Source: Hymenobacter wooponensis | Lineage (GTDB): Bacteria; Bacteroidota; Bacteroidia; Cytophagales; Hymenobacteraceae | Assembly (NCBI RefSeq): GCF_004745865.1 | Contig: NZ_SRKZ01000001.1 | Coordinates: 1,364,001 to 1,428,000, forward strand | DNA length: 64,000 nt | Direction of reading: 5' to 3' | In this document: positions 27,174 through 35,939 of the stretch, one piece after another | Numbering within the stretch: the first letter of the stretch is position 1 | How the letters are laid out: each line of letters begins with the position of its first letter | Position numbers and translations under genes: made by a program | Notes under the pieces: generated by a model | What the model was told of the DNA's origin: nothing | What the model saw: the letters and a program-made list of their open reading frames with translations, nothing else | Databases searched by the model: none

Positions 27174-27788
27174 TCAGTCGGTGAACAGTTCGGTGTAGAG
27201 GGTTTGCAGGCGCTTGCGCAGGTGCTGAACCGCGTAGTGCTTGCGCGAAATGAGGGTTTTGAGTGGAACGCCTGTTTCTTCTTCCATCTCGCGGAAAGTT
27301 TTTTCCTCCAGTTCGTGCCAGATAAATACTTCCCTTTGAGCGGCTGGCAATTCTGCCAACGCATCGGTAAGGGCCTCCATCAAGGTCTCACGCAGCAGAC
27401 GATTCTCCGGAGCATCGTCGGGGGCGGGCAGGATGTCAGCCAGCAGCAGAGAGTTTTCATCGTCGCCTAGGCCAGTCGGCAGCAGTTCATCCTCCAGGGA
27501 AGTAGGCTTTTTCTTCCGGTAGAGGTCCGTGATTTTGTTGCGGGCCACCCGGAAAAGCCACGCCGCGGCCTGCTCCACCGGTTTCAGCATCCGGTAGCTT
27601 TCTACCAGTTCCGCGAAGACGTCCTGCAGCACATCTTCGGCTTCGGCCGGATCAGGAATGCGGCGGCGGATGAACTGCAGCAGCCGGCCGCGCTGCGCAC
27701 GCACGGCCTCCTGAATCTGCTGGTCCTGATAGCCTGCCGTCATAGGGCGCGATGCGTCGAGCGCGAGAGTGAGAGGGTGCGTTTCCAT
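27174..27788 (-). CDS. ECF-type RNA polymerase sigma factor
   Basis: 204 residues. Region 2 is visible as IPDPAEAEDVLQDVFAELVE with AAAWLFRVARNKITDLYRKK; region 4 is LPAAQREVFIWHELEEKTFR with a helix-turn-helix ending in LISRKHYAVQHLRKRL. An acidic linker (~residues 95-130) joins them. The target regulon is unknown. It is divergent from nuoK across 289 bp and cotranscribed with the small membrane protein; its position within the interrupted nuo cluster is notable. Confidence 0.9.
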   Translation of the reverse strand: METHPLTLALDASRPMTAGYQDQQIQEAVRAQRGRLLQFIRRRIPDPAEAEDVLQDVFAELVESYRMLKPVEQAAAWLFRVARNKITDLYRKKKPTSLEDELLPTGLGDDENSLLLADILPAPDDAPENRLLRETLMEALTDALAELPAAQREVFIWHELEEKTFREMEEETGVPLKTLISRKHYAVQHLRKRLQTLYTELFTD

Positions 27789-28006
27789 TCTACAAAGGCA
27801 GACGGATAGGCCTCCAAATTACTTGATCTGCACTCAACATTTTATTTCATGCCCCGTAGCGGTGTGGCCTAGGTTGGGCTGGACAGAACTAGTTTGGCAG
27901 ATTTCAGGCCGACTGTAGTTGGATGGCTCTATGAGGCAGCGCACCTTCCCCTATAGTAGCATATACAGCTAGTGGATTTTAAGGTGGCGTTTTCCAATTT
28001 TCAGGA

Positions 28007-28015
28007 TACCTTTGC
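28007..28015 (+). promoter_or_regulatory. Bacteroidota -7 element TACCTTTGC for nuoK-N
   Basis: Exact match to TANNTTTG plus C, 63 bases before the nuoK ATG. It supports separate transcription of nuoKLMN from nuoA-J. No convincing -33 TTTG at 19-21 bases upstream. Confidence 0.7.
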
Positions 28016-28077
28016 CAGCTAATTAACGAGTAGCTGAGCTTCCGCCTGCTGCTTTATTTCGCTGTCAGCCCCACCGC

Positions 28078-28410
28078 ATGGACCAGAACATACCGCAGGT
28101 TATCCAAACGGTTCCTCTCCAATATTACGTCTTCTTCGCCACTGCCCTGTTTTCCATCGGCGTGGTAGGGGTTCTGACCCGACGTAATGCCATCATCATT
28201 TTTATGTGCGTGGAGCTGATGCTCAACGCCGTGAACGTGCTGCTGACGGCCTTCTCGGCCTACCGCGCCGACCCCAACGGGCAAATCTTCGTGTTTTTCA
28301 TCATGGCAGTAGCCGCCGCTGAGGTGGCCGTGGGCTTGGCCATCATCGTGATGATCTACCGAAACCTCCAGAATACCGACGTCAATCTGCTAAACCGACT
28401 GAAGTTCTAA
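28078..28410 (+). CDS. nuoK: NADH-quinone oxidoreductase subunit K
   Basis: A 110-residue three-helix membrane subunit related to MrpC. The conserved Glu in MCVELMLNAVNVLLTAFSA and the following VFFIMAVAAAEVAVGLAIIV are diagnostic. First gene of the second nuo unit. The 123 bp to nuoL contain an inverted repeat CAACGTCCT (28454-28462) with AGGGCGTTG (28465-28473) of unknown role. Confidence 0.96.
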   Translation: MDQNIPQVIQTVPLQYYVFFATALFSIGVVGVLTRRNAIIIFMCVELMLNAVNVLLTAFSAYRADPNGQIFVFFIMAVAAAEVAVGLAIIVMIYRNLQNTDVNLLNRLKF

Positions 28411-28533
28411 CCTCTCCCCAACCCCTCCGGGAAAGAGGCCTAGGCTGCTCTGGCAACGTCCTGTAGGGCGTTGTGGTGATAGCTCAGGTCCTTCGCTCAG
28501 GTAGGGATTGTAAAGAGGTTCACGCAGAATCTT

Positions 28534-30492
28534 ATGCAAGAACAAGTAACGCAAGTAATTCCTGCAGCCGGCGCGCCGTACTCTACCCTGCTGTACGTGC
28601 TGATTCCGCTGCTGCCTTTCCTGGGTTTCCTGGTGAACGGCCTGCTGAATAAGCGGCTTTCCGGCACGGTGGCCGGTATTATCGGTAGCGCCACGGTGCT
28701 GGGTTCGTTCCTGATTTCGGCGATGCTGTTTGCCAACTTCAGCTACCCCTACACCGTCACGCTGTTCGACTGGATTTCGGTCGGCACGATGCAGATTCCC
28801 TTCTCTTACCAGATCGACCAGCTCAGCCTGATTATGCTGCTGCTCGTAACGGGTGTTGGTTTCCTGATTCACGTGTACAGTATTGGCTACATGCACCACG
28901 ATGAGAACGTGGGCAAGTTTTTCGCCTTCCTGAACCTCTTCGTGTTCTCGATGCTGGTGCTGGTACTGGGAGCCAACTTCGTGATTCTATTTATCGGCTG
29001 GGAAGGTGTGGGCCTTTGCTCCTACCTGCTTATTGGCTTCTGGAACAAGGAAACGCACAACAACAATGCCGCCAAGAAAGCCTTCATCATCAACCGCGTG
29101 GGTGACTTGGGCTTCCTGCTCGGTATCTTCCTGATTTATCTCGCCTTTGGCTCGGTACAATACGCTGAGGTATTCCAAAAAGCCTCGCTAGGCCAGTTCG
29201 GCACGTATGGTGTGGGCGTGGTGACGGTGATTACGCTGCTGCTATTTGTGGGTGCTTCCGGTAAATCGGCACAGATTCCGCTCTACACCTGGCTGCCCGA
29301 TGCCATGGCCGGCCCTACTCCGGTTTCGGCCCTGATTCACGCCGCAACTATGGTAACGGCGGGTATCTATATGATTATCCGCGCCAACGTGCTGTTCACG
29401 CTGGCCCCCGATACGCTCGAAGTTATTGCCATTATCGGCGCAGCTACGGCCCTGTTTGCCGCCACCATCGGTCTGGCGCAGAACGACATTAAGAAGGTAC
29501 TGGCCTACTCTACCGTTTCGCAGCTGGGCTACATGTTCCTGGCTCTGGGCGTGATGGGCTACAGCACCTCCCTATTCCACGTGCTCACGCACGCTTTCTT
29601 TAAGGCTCTGATGTTCCTGGGCGCTGGCTCCGTGATTCACGCCATGAGCAACGAGCAGGACATCCGCCGCATGGGTGGCCTACGTAAGGCGCTGCCTATT
29701 ACGTTCATCACCTTCCTGATTGGCTGCTTGGCTATTTCGGGCATCCCGCCCTTCGCTGGCTTCTTCTCAAAAGACGAAATTCTGACCCACGTGTATGAGC
29801 ACAGCAAGGTGCTGTACGTGGTAGGCCTGTTCACTGCCTTCCTGACGGCGTTTTACATGTTCCGCCTGCTGTTCCTCACCTTCTTCGGCGAGTTCAGGGG
29901 CACCGAGGAGCAGAAGCACCACCTCCACGAGTCGCCGGCTTCTATGACGTTGCCGCTCATCGTGCTGGCTATTCTGGCCGCCGTGGGTGGTTTCATGGGA
30001 GCCCCCATGTTCCTGGGCAAGCACTACCTCGCCGACTACCTCGCGCCCCTCTTCACCTACTCACAGACGATCAACCCTGAGGCGTTTGCCGGGGAGGTTG
30101 ACCACGCCACCGAGCTGATGCTGATTGGCCTCTCCGTAGGCGCCGGTGTACTGGGCATTATCCTGGCCTACGTGCAATACGTGAGCCGTGGCACCCGCCC
30201 CGCCGAGGACGACGCGCAGCGCTCTGCTCCTGAGAACGTGGTGTACCACAAATACTACATCGACGAGCTGTATAATTCCCTGTTCGTGCGCCCCATCATG
30301 GGTCTTTCGAAAGGGCTGTACCGCTTCGTGGAGAATGGCATCATTGATCCGGTAGTGAATGGCCTAGGCCGCATCACGATGGGCGGCGGGCAACTGCTGC
30401 GCTACGTGCAAACCGGCTCCGTGGAAACCTACCTCATCCTGATGGTAGTAGGCATTGTGCTGGTGCTGGCGCTGAACTACGTGAAATTCTAA
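28534..30492 (+). CDS. nuoL: NADH-quinone oxidoreductase subunit L
   Basis: A 652-residue antiporter-like proton-pumping subunit with a C-terminal lateral helix and final anchor. GWEGVGLCSYLLIGFW and KAFIINRVGDLGFLLGIF are conserved; Lys and Glu residues of the proton path lie in the antiporter core (AQIPLYTWLPDAMAGPTPVS). Full length. Confidence 0.97.
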   Translation: MQEQVTQVIPAAGAPYSTLLYVLIPLLPFLGFLVNGLLNKRLSGTVAGIIGSATVLGSFLISAMLFANFSYPYTVTLFDWISVGTMQIPFSYQIDQLSLIMLLLVTGVGFLIHVYSIGYMHHDENVGKFFAFLNLFVFSMLVLVLGANFVILFIGWEGVGLCSYLLIGFWNKETHNNNAAKKAFIINRVGDLGFLLGIFLIYLAFGSVQYAEVFQKASLGQFGTYGVGVVTVITLLLFVGASGKSAQIPLYTWLPDAMAGPTPVSALIHAATMVTAGIYMIIRANVLFTLAPDTLEVIAIIGAATALFAATIGLAQNDIKKVLAYSTVSQLGYMFLALGVMGYSTSLFHVLTHAFFKALMFLGAGSVIHAMSNEQDIRRMGGLRKALPITFITFLIGCLAISGIPPFAGFFSKDEILTHVYEHSKVLYVVGLFTAFLTAFYMFRLLFLTFFGEFRGTEEQKHHLHESPASMTLPLIVLAILAAVGGFMGAPMFLGKHYLADYLAPLFTYSQTINPEAFAGEVDHATELMLIGLSVGAGVLGIILAYVQYVSRGTRPAEDDAQRSAPENVVYHKYYIDELYNSLFVRPIMGLSKGLYRFVENGIIDPVVNGLGRITMGGGQLLRYVQTGSVETYLILMVVGIVLVLALNYVKF

Positions 30493-30552
30493 ACTTCCTC
30501 TGACGGCCGGACCCGACGCTTCTCGCCGGCTTCATCCGCATCCAGATAACGT

Positions 30553-32022
30553 ATGCTGACTGTTATCCTCCTACTCTGGCCCGTGGCGGCCGCCCTGCTG
30601 CTGCACTTCTTTAAAGGCGGCGCTGCCCGGGTGGCGGCGTTTGGCGCGGCGCTGGTCGAACTCGTGCTGGCGGTTTACGCGGCCCTGACCTTTAACGTCA
30701 ACCACACCGGACAATTCTCCTTCAATCACGAGTGGATTGCCTCCGCGGGTATCAACTTCCACGTGGGCATGGATGGCCTCAGCCTCCTGCTAGTGCTCTT
30801 GACGACGTTCCTGGTGCCCATCATTCTGCTGGCTGCTTATCGCCGCAAGATTGAGAATGAGTCGGTGTTCTACGCGCTGGTGCTCTTCATGGAGACTGGC
30901 CTAGTGGGCGTATTCACGGCCCAGGATGCTTTTCTGTTCTACTTCATGTGGGAAGTAGCCCTCATTCCAATTTACTTCCTAGCCGGTGTTTGGGGCGGTG
31001 AGAACCGCGCGAAGGTGACCTTCAAGTTCTTCCTTTACACTATTGTTGGCTCGCTGTTCATGCTGGCCGCTTTCGTGTACCTCTACTTCCAGACTGGCCC
31101 GGCCGCTAGTGGCCTAGCCACCCACAACTCCGACATTGCCTCGTTCTATAACCTAAACCTGAGCGTGCAGGAGCAGTCGTGGCTGTTCTGGCTGATTTTT
31201 GCGGCCTTCGCTGTGAAGATGCCCATCTTCCCCTTCCACACCTGGCAGCCCGACACCTATACCGAGTCGCCGGCGCCGGCTACCATGCTGCTTTCGGGCA
31301 TCATGTTGAAAATGGGTATCTACGGCTGCATGCGCTGGTTACTGCCAGTGGTACCGTCGGGCGTAAGCCAGTGGCAGAACCTCGTGCTCATCCTCGCTAT
31401 TATCGGCATTATCTACGGCGCTATCATTGCCATCCGTCAGCAGGACGTGAAACGCCTGATTGCTTACTCCTCGCTTTCGCACGTTGGCCTGATGGCTGCC
31501 GGCGTATTCTCGCTCACGCAAATAGGCCTACAGGGTGCTAGCATTCAGATGCTGGCTCACGGCATCAACGTGGTAGGCATGTTCTTCATTGCGGATGCTA
31601 TTGAGCGCCGCACTGGCACCCGTACTATTGCCGACCTAGGTGGCCTAACGCGTCAGGCGCCAGTCCTGACGGTGTGCTTCCTGGTGCTGTTGCTGGGTAC
31701 GGTAGCACTGCCCCTTACCAACGGCTTCGTGGGTGAGTTTCTGCTGCTGGCTGGGGTATATGAATATAACGCCTGGATGGGCGCCGTTGCTGGGGTTACT
31801 ATCATTCTGGCGGCCGTGTACCTACTCCGCATGTTCCAGCGCGTGATGCTGGGCCCCGACTCTTCTTTCACCGCGACGTTCACCGACTTGACCGGTGCCG
31901 AGCTGGCCGTGCTGGTACCGCTCATCGTGCTAGTTTTCTGGATTGGCTTGTTCCCGAACATGTTCCTGCACCTGTCGGAAGGCAGCGTGATGAACATTTT
32001 GAACGAGGTGGTAAAACGCTAA
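30553..32022 (+). CDS. nuoM: NADH-quinone oxidoreductase subunit M
   Basis: A 489-residue antiporter-like proton-pumping subunit. The core MWEVALIPIYFLAGVWGGEN, FAVKMPIFPFHTWQPDTYTE and VKRLIAYSSLSHVGLMAAGV are present, including the conserved Glu and Lys of the proton route. Follows nuoL after 60 bp. Confidence 0.97.
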   Translation: MLTVILLLWPVAAALLLHFFKGGAARVAAFGAALVELVLAVYAALTFNVNHTGQFSFNHEWIASAGINFHVGMDGLSLLLVLLTTFLVPIILLAAYRRKIENESVFYALVLFMETGLVGVFTAQDAFLFYFMWEVALIPIYFLAGVWGGENRAKVTFKFFLYTIVGSLFMLAAFVYLYFQTGPAASGLATHNSDIASFYNLNLSVQEQSWLFWLIFAAFAVKMPIFPFHTWQPDTYTESPAPATMLLSGIMLKMGIYGCMRWLLPVVPSGVSQWQNLVLILAIIGIIYGAIIAIRQQDVKRLIAYSSLSHVGLMAAGVFSLTQIGLQGASIQMLAHGINVVGMFFIADAIERRTGTRTIADLGGLTRQAPVLTVCFLVLLLGTVALPLTNGFVGEFLLLAGVYEYNAWMGAVAGVTIILAAVYLLRMFQRVMLGPDSSFTATFTDLTGAELAVLVPLIVLVFWIGLFPNMFLHLSEGSVMNILNEVVKR

Positions 32023-32068
32023 ACAGCTGGTAGAGCAAGGCCTTCGCCACGCGCTCCATTGAGACGAC

Positions 32069-33478
32069 ATGAATTCAATCATCCTGCTATCTGTTCTCGG
32101 CCTCGGCAACCTGTTCCTCGGGTTCCTGCGCTCCAACCGGCTGCTGCTGCCCGCCGCCATGCTCATGCTGGCGCTGGTGTTCGGCATCAACCTGATCGAC
32201 TGGAATGAGGGCGCCCAATCGTACTTCAACAACATGCTGGTCATCGATAATTTCTCGGTGGCCTTTACTGGTGTTGTAATCTTAACGACGTTTCTGCTTA
32301 TCCCCTTCTCGCAAAAGTTTGTGCGTGACGGTGAAGCCAACCTGGCCGAGTACTACTCTCTGCTGCTATTCTCGCTGGTAGGTGCCGTGATGATGGTGGC
32401 CTACAACCACCTGCTCATCCTGTTCGTGGGTATCGAGACTCTCAGCATTGCTATGTACGTGCTGGCTGGCTCTGATAAGCGTAACCTGCGCTCCAACGAA
32501 GCTGCCCTGAAGTACTTCCTCATGGGCTCGTTCACCACTGGCATCCTGCTGTTTGGTATTGCGCTTGTGTATGGTGCAACGGGCACGTTCCAGCTATCGG
32601 ACATCAGCTTTGCCGTTCAAAACCCCATCAACGACTCTCTGCAGCCCATGCTCTATATCGGCATGCTGCTGATGCTGGTGGGAATGGGCTTTAAGGTGTC
32701 GGCGGCCCCCTTCCACTTCTGGACGCCCGACGTGTACGAAGGCACGCCTACCTTCTTCGCGGCCTTCATGAGCACTGTGGTAAAAGCAGCTGGTTTCGCG
32801 GCTTTCCTCAAGCTCATGGTGCAGGTGTTCCCGGCAGCCTCGGCTCAAGGTGTATGGCTGCCCACACTTACTGCCATGTGCGCCCTCACGCTGTTGCTGG
32901 GTAACGTAGGTGCCGTAGCACAAACCAGCGTGAAGCGTATGCTGGCCTACTCCAGCGTTTCGCACGCCGGCTACCTGCTGATTGGCCTAGTGGCCTTCAA
33001 CGGCCAGCTGGAAGGTGCTTCTGCCAATGCCATCTTCTTCTACTCCCTGGCCTACTCAGTAGCTACGGTAGCTGCCTTTGGAGTGCTGAAGCTGGTAGCT
33101 GATCAGCGCCAGCGTGAAGATTACAATGGCCTGAATGGCCTAGCCAAAACCAATCCGCTGCTGGCTTTCGTGATGACGGTAGCTATGCTGTCGTTGGCCG
33201 GGATTCCGCTCACGGGGGGCTTCTTTGGTAAGTTCTTCATCTTCTCGGCGGCAGTAGAAAACGGCTACATCGGCCTCGTAGTATTCGCGGTGGTAATGTC
33301 GATGGTGAGCATTTACTACTACTTGCGCCCCATCATCGCCATGTACATGCGCGAAACGGATGTGACGACTGATGAGCCGATTCTAGTTAGTTCCTTCCAG
33401 TCGGCTGCCTTGTTTGTGCTGGCCTTGCTGACGGTAGTACTCGGAGTGCTGCCCGGCTTAATAAGCGGCATTCTCTAA
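32069..33478 (+). CDS. nuoN: NADH-quinone oxidoreductase subunit N
   Basis: A 469-residue antiporter-like proton-pumping subunit, last of the fourteen. IETLSIAMYVLAGSDKRNLR, AAPFHFWTPDVYEGTPTFF and VKRMLAYSSVSHAGYLLIG are conserved. It follows nuoM after 46 bp and ends 17 bp before a very strong terminator. Confidence 0.97.
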   Translation: MNSIILLSVLGLGNLFLGFLRSNRLLLPAAMLMLALVFGINLIDWNEGAQSYFNNMLVIDNFSVAFTGVVILTTFLLIPFSQKFVRDGEANLAEYYSLLLFSLVGAVMMVAYNHLLILFVGIETLSIAMYVLAGSDKRNLRSNEAALKYFLMGSFTTGILLFGIALVYGATGTFQLSDISFAVQNPINDSLQPMLYIGMLLMLVGMGFKVSAAPFHFWTPDVYEGTPTFFAAFMSTVVKAAGFAAFLKLMVQVFPAASAQGVWLPTLTAMCALTLLLGNVGAVAQTSVKRMLAYSSVSHAGYLLIGLVAFNGQLEGASANAIFFYSLAYSVATVAAFGVLKLVADQRQREDYNGLNGLAKTNPLLAFVMTVAMLSLAGIPLTGGFFGKFFIFSAAVENGYIGLVVFAVVMSMVSIYYYLRPIIAMYMRETDVTTDEPILVSSFQSAALFVLALLTVVLGVLPGLISGIL

Positions 33479-33495
33479 GCCACTTCTCCGGTTAT

Positions 33496-33543
33496 AGACT
33501 AAAGAAAAAGAGCGGCCTGTGGGCCGCTCTTTTTCTTTAGTCT
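33496..33543. terminator. 22-bp bidirectional terminator between nuoN and the OmpA-like gene
   Basis: Perfect 22-bp stem (33496-33517 with 33522-33543), GC core GAGCGGCC, loop TGTG, with A-rich/T-rich bases serving both strands. The right arm reaches the first base of the stop codon of the convergent minus-strand gene. Confidence 0.94.
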
Positions 33544-34940
33544 TACTTCTTGATCACGCGCAGGCTGACGCGCCGATTCATGGCGCGTCCTTCCGGAGTG
33601 GCATTGGTGGTCAGGAAGAACTTTCCCCCGTAGCCTTTTGACTCTAGCCGTTTCATATCGATGCCGATGCTACTCAAGGCCAACATAGCCGCTTTGGCCC
33701 GACTCTCGCTGAGCTGAAAATTAGTAAGAGCGTTGCCGGTGCTGTCGGTGTAGCCTCCAAACTTTACTCGGGCCGCCGGGAAGGCTCGCAGAATGCTGGC
33801 AATATTGCGCAGTTGCTCGCCAGAGCCTTCGGTCAGGATAGCCTGCCCCTTTTCGAAATAAATTCGGTCGCAGTTGATCCATCCTTTCGTGCGGTTCACG
33901 GAATCTACCTGCATGCTCGGGTCACTCAGAAACTTATATAGTTGGCTTTCGGTAGAAGTTGCCCCAATCTTGAGCGTAGTGCCATCAGCTAACCTTAGAG
34001 TTGTAGGCTGGCCAGTATCGTAGATGTAGGTATCGGCGGTAGGGTCGTAGTGGCCGGGAGGCAGTGGCTCAGCGGCGGCCTTAGGCTCCACACTGGTGAC
34101 ATTGCTACGCGGCGCTGCATCCGTTTCTGTACGCTGTATAAGTGCCACAGTCGAAGCTGGGCTTTCTGCTTTAGCCTTGGTTATGGGTGGCTCTGGGTCA
34201 TGCCCAATTACGTAACCTAGCCCCAGGGCTACCACCAACAGGCCTGCCAACTGCCACCGCATCATATGATGCGGTTTGCTTTGATTAGCCCTTCCAAACG
34301 GCGCCGGCGCTGCTCCCCCTTTTCTACTCATTAGCCCCTCAGGGGCCCGCACCGGGGCTTGCGCTACACCTCCAGCTCCTGGAATTGTAGCAGGCGCTAA
34401 CGGCTCCCTTTTTACGAGCTGTTGAGTAGATGGAACGCGGCTATACGCTGGCACTGCCTGTAAAATCTCTCCCTCCTGGGCCTGCAACCAGTGCAAGAGC
34501 CCGAAGGCGGGCAGCTCGTACCGGCTGGCATATTTCCCTAAGGCTCCTAACGTGAAGGCCAGCGTGTAGCCCAACACCGTGGTATCTTCTACTGGCCGAA
34601 TACCCGTTGCGGCAGACAGGCAATGCAGCGTCATGCCATAGGCTGGGCCTAGGGCATCTTGCATTAAGGTGGAGCAACGGCTAGCCCAATCCGTAGTGAG
34701 TAGCACCTCAGCATTTTCAGGTAGGCCAGCGGCCACTGCTTCCTGAGCCAGATGGCCTATAACATCAGTGGACCCATCCTGCTTGCCTATTTCCAGCAAA
34801 CCGTTTACCGCTAAAGGTATGGTTTGGCGCAGTCCCTGCCTGATTCTCTCCTCCTCAACGGTAAACGTTGTACTTAATAACCCGATAGCGTCACTAGAGA
34901 AACAGCTCCTCACTAGGTCCAACACTTTGTGCTCCATCAT
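33543..34940 (-). CDS. DUF937-OmpA fusion membrane protein
   Basis: 465 residues. The N-terminal ~165 residues are a helical DUF937-like domain with bacterial repeats (RQTIPLAVNGLLEIGKQDGS). A Pro/Ala-rich linker follows, then one membrane helix (WQLAGLLVVALGLGYVIG, near residue 230). The C-terminal ~120 residues are an OmpA peptidoglycan-binding domain (IYFEKGQAILTEGSGEQL, RVKFGGYTDSTGNALTNFQL, RAMNRRVSLRVIKK). Topology would put DUF937 in the cytoplasm and the OmpA domain in the periplasm gripping peptidoglycan. Role unknown. Monocistronic. Confidence 0.85.
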   Translation of the reverse strand: MMEHKVLDLVRSCFSSDAIGLLSTTFTVEEERIRQGLRQTIPLAVNGLLEIGKQDGSTDVIGHLAQEAVAAGLPENAEVLLTTDWASRCSTLMQDALGPAYGMTLHCLSAATGIRPVEDTTVLGYTLAFTLGALGKYASRYELPAFGLLHWLQAQEGEILQAVPAYSRVPSTQQLVKREPLAPATIPGAGGVAQAPVRAPEGLMSRKGGAAPAPFGRANQSKPHHMMRWQLAGLLVVALGLGYVIGHDPEPPITKAKAESPASTVALIQRTETDAAPRSNVTSVEPKAAAEPLPPGHYDPTADTYIYDTGQPTTLRLADGTTLKIGATSTESQLYKFLSDPSMQVDSVNRTKGWINCDRIYFEKGQAILTEGSGEQLRNIASILRAFPAARVKFGGYTDSTGNALTNFQLSESRAKAAMLALSSIGIDMKRLESKGYGGKFFLTTNATPEGRAMNRRVSLRVIKK

Positions 34941-35939
34941 AACAACACATTAAGTGGATGATACACACAAGTTACCCAATTAGTTAAAAACAATAATATT
35001 TCACTAATTATTATTACTAAATCAACCCAAAGCACCTACCCATTCTGCACAAGCAAGCTCATCTATACTCTGGCTGATAAGAATGGCCTAGGCTACTAGG
35101 TATCAGCCCTTTCTTGTCTGGTTTGGGTGAGCTAGTAGCTACTTTGACTTCACAGTGATTTTTTTAGTTAGATGACGCGAGACGCGCCTCAACTTGCGGC
35201 AGATTCTGCCAGACAAGTTGCGCCTTGGAACAACAGTTTATTCATAAGTGCAGCGGACGGCATCGTCTGGGACAGGATTATCACCCCGGAATTTGAGCAG
35301 CAGTCGGGACTTGCGGGTAATGCGAGGCCGGTCGTCTCCTCGTAATATACCTGGGCTACATTCTTGCTCTGATTATCATCATTGGGCGTAGATATCAGAA
35401 CATCTCAGCCATTAGGAGCACCACTTAGCGGTAGGCTTCCTCCCTCCCAGACTATGCTCATGGTTAGGGCTGGCATCCAATGTAAAATCCTCACTTGGTA
35501 CCCAGCTATACACAGCCGCGCATCAAGTGAGGATTAGCAAGGAAAAGCTGATAAGGCATCAGCCTAAAATGGTTGTACACTCTAGGCCAAGGCTGGGCTG
35601 TTGTTCAGGCAAAGGCCCACCAGAGTAATCAGTAGTTGGCGTCGAGGTTTGCTCATAGTGGTACAGGTTAGTATGAATAGATTAGGTCAGAGCCCAGAAC
35701 TACCCAACTCCTCAGCCGATAGCTCCAAACCCAATGCGATATAAATATCAATAATTAATCTTCTATTCACAACAATTTTTCTTTTAGAGCTCAGCAGCAA
35801 CTTGCTCTTCCAGTGCTCATTACCCAAACTCGAGAGAAACACACGCTATTTCCGTCTGCCACCAAGATGCGCAGAAATTTAGCGTGACTTGCTCCGCGTA
35901 AAGCACGCTTACCGCTTTTAAACGAAGACAGGTAGGGCT
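34941..35939. other. 1 kb gene-free stretch with four inverted repeats
   Basis: No credible long reading frame. An A/T-rich tract spans about 34970-35030. Four perfect hairpins: GGCTGATA/TATCAGCC (35072-35079, 35101-35108); CAACTTG/CAAGTTG with nested GGCAGA/TCTGCC (35190-35220); AATCCTCACTTG/CAAGTGAGGATT (35486-35497, 35524-35535); GCTGAT/ATCAGC (35547-35552, 35558-35563). It may be eroded sequence, a structured RNA region or remnants of an inserted element. Confidence 0.5.
35582..35656 (-). CDS. 24-codon frame resembling an isolated signal peptide
   Basis: ATG at 35656 to TAG at 35582. It encodes a basic start (MSKPRRQ), a hydrophobic core (LLITLVGLCL) and an AxA end (NNSPALA) exactly at the stop codon, which lies in GGCCTAG. 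In the same frame, beyond further stops, a 70-codon open stretch runs from 35404 to 35189. It may be the 5' remnant of a decayed secreted-protein gene, a small hydrophobic peptide, or chance. Confidence 0.3.
   Translation of the reverse strand: MSKPRRQLLITLVGLCLNNSPALA

Noticed and set aside
27074..27364. 96-codon minus-strand frame between the sigma factor and the small membrane protein
   Set aside because: Overlaps the sigma-factor 3' end in another frame and has low-complexity basic content.
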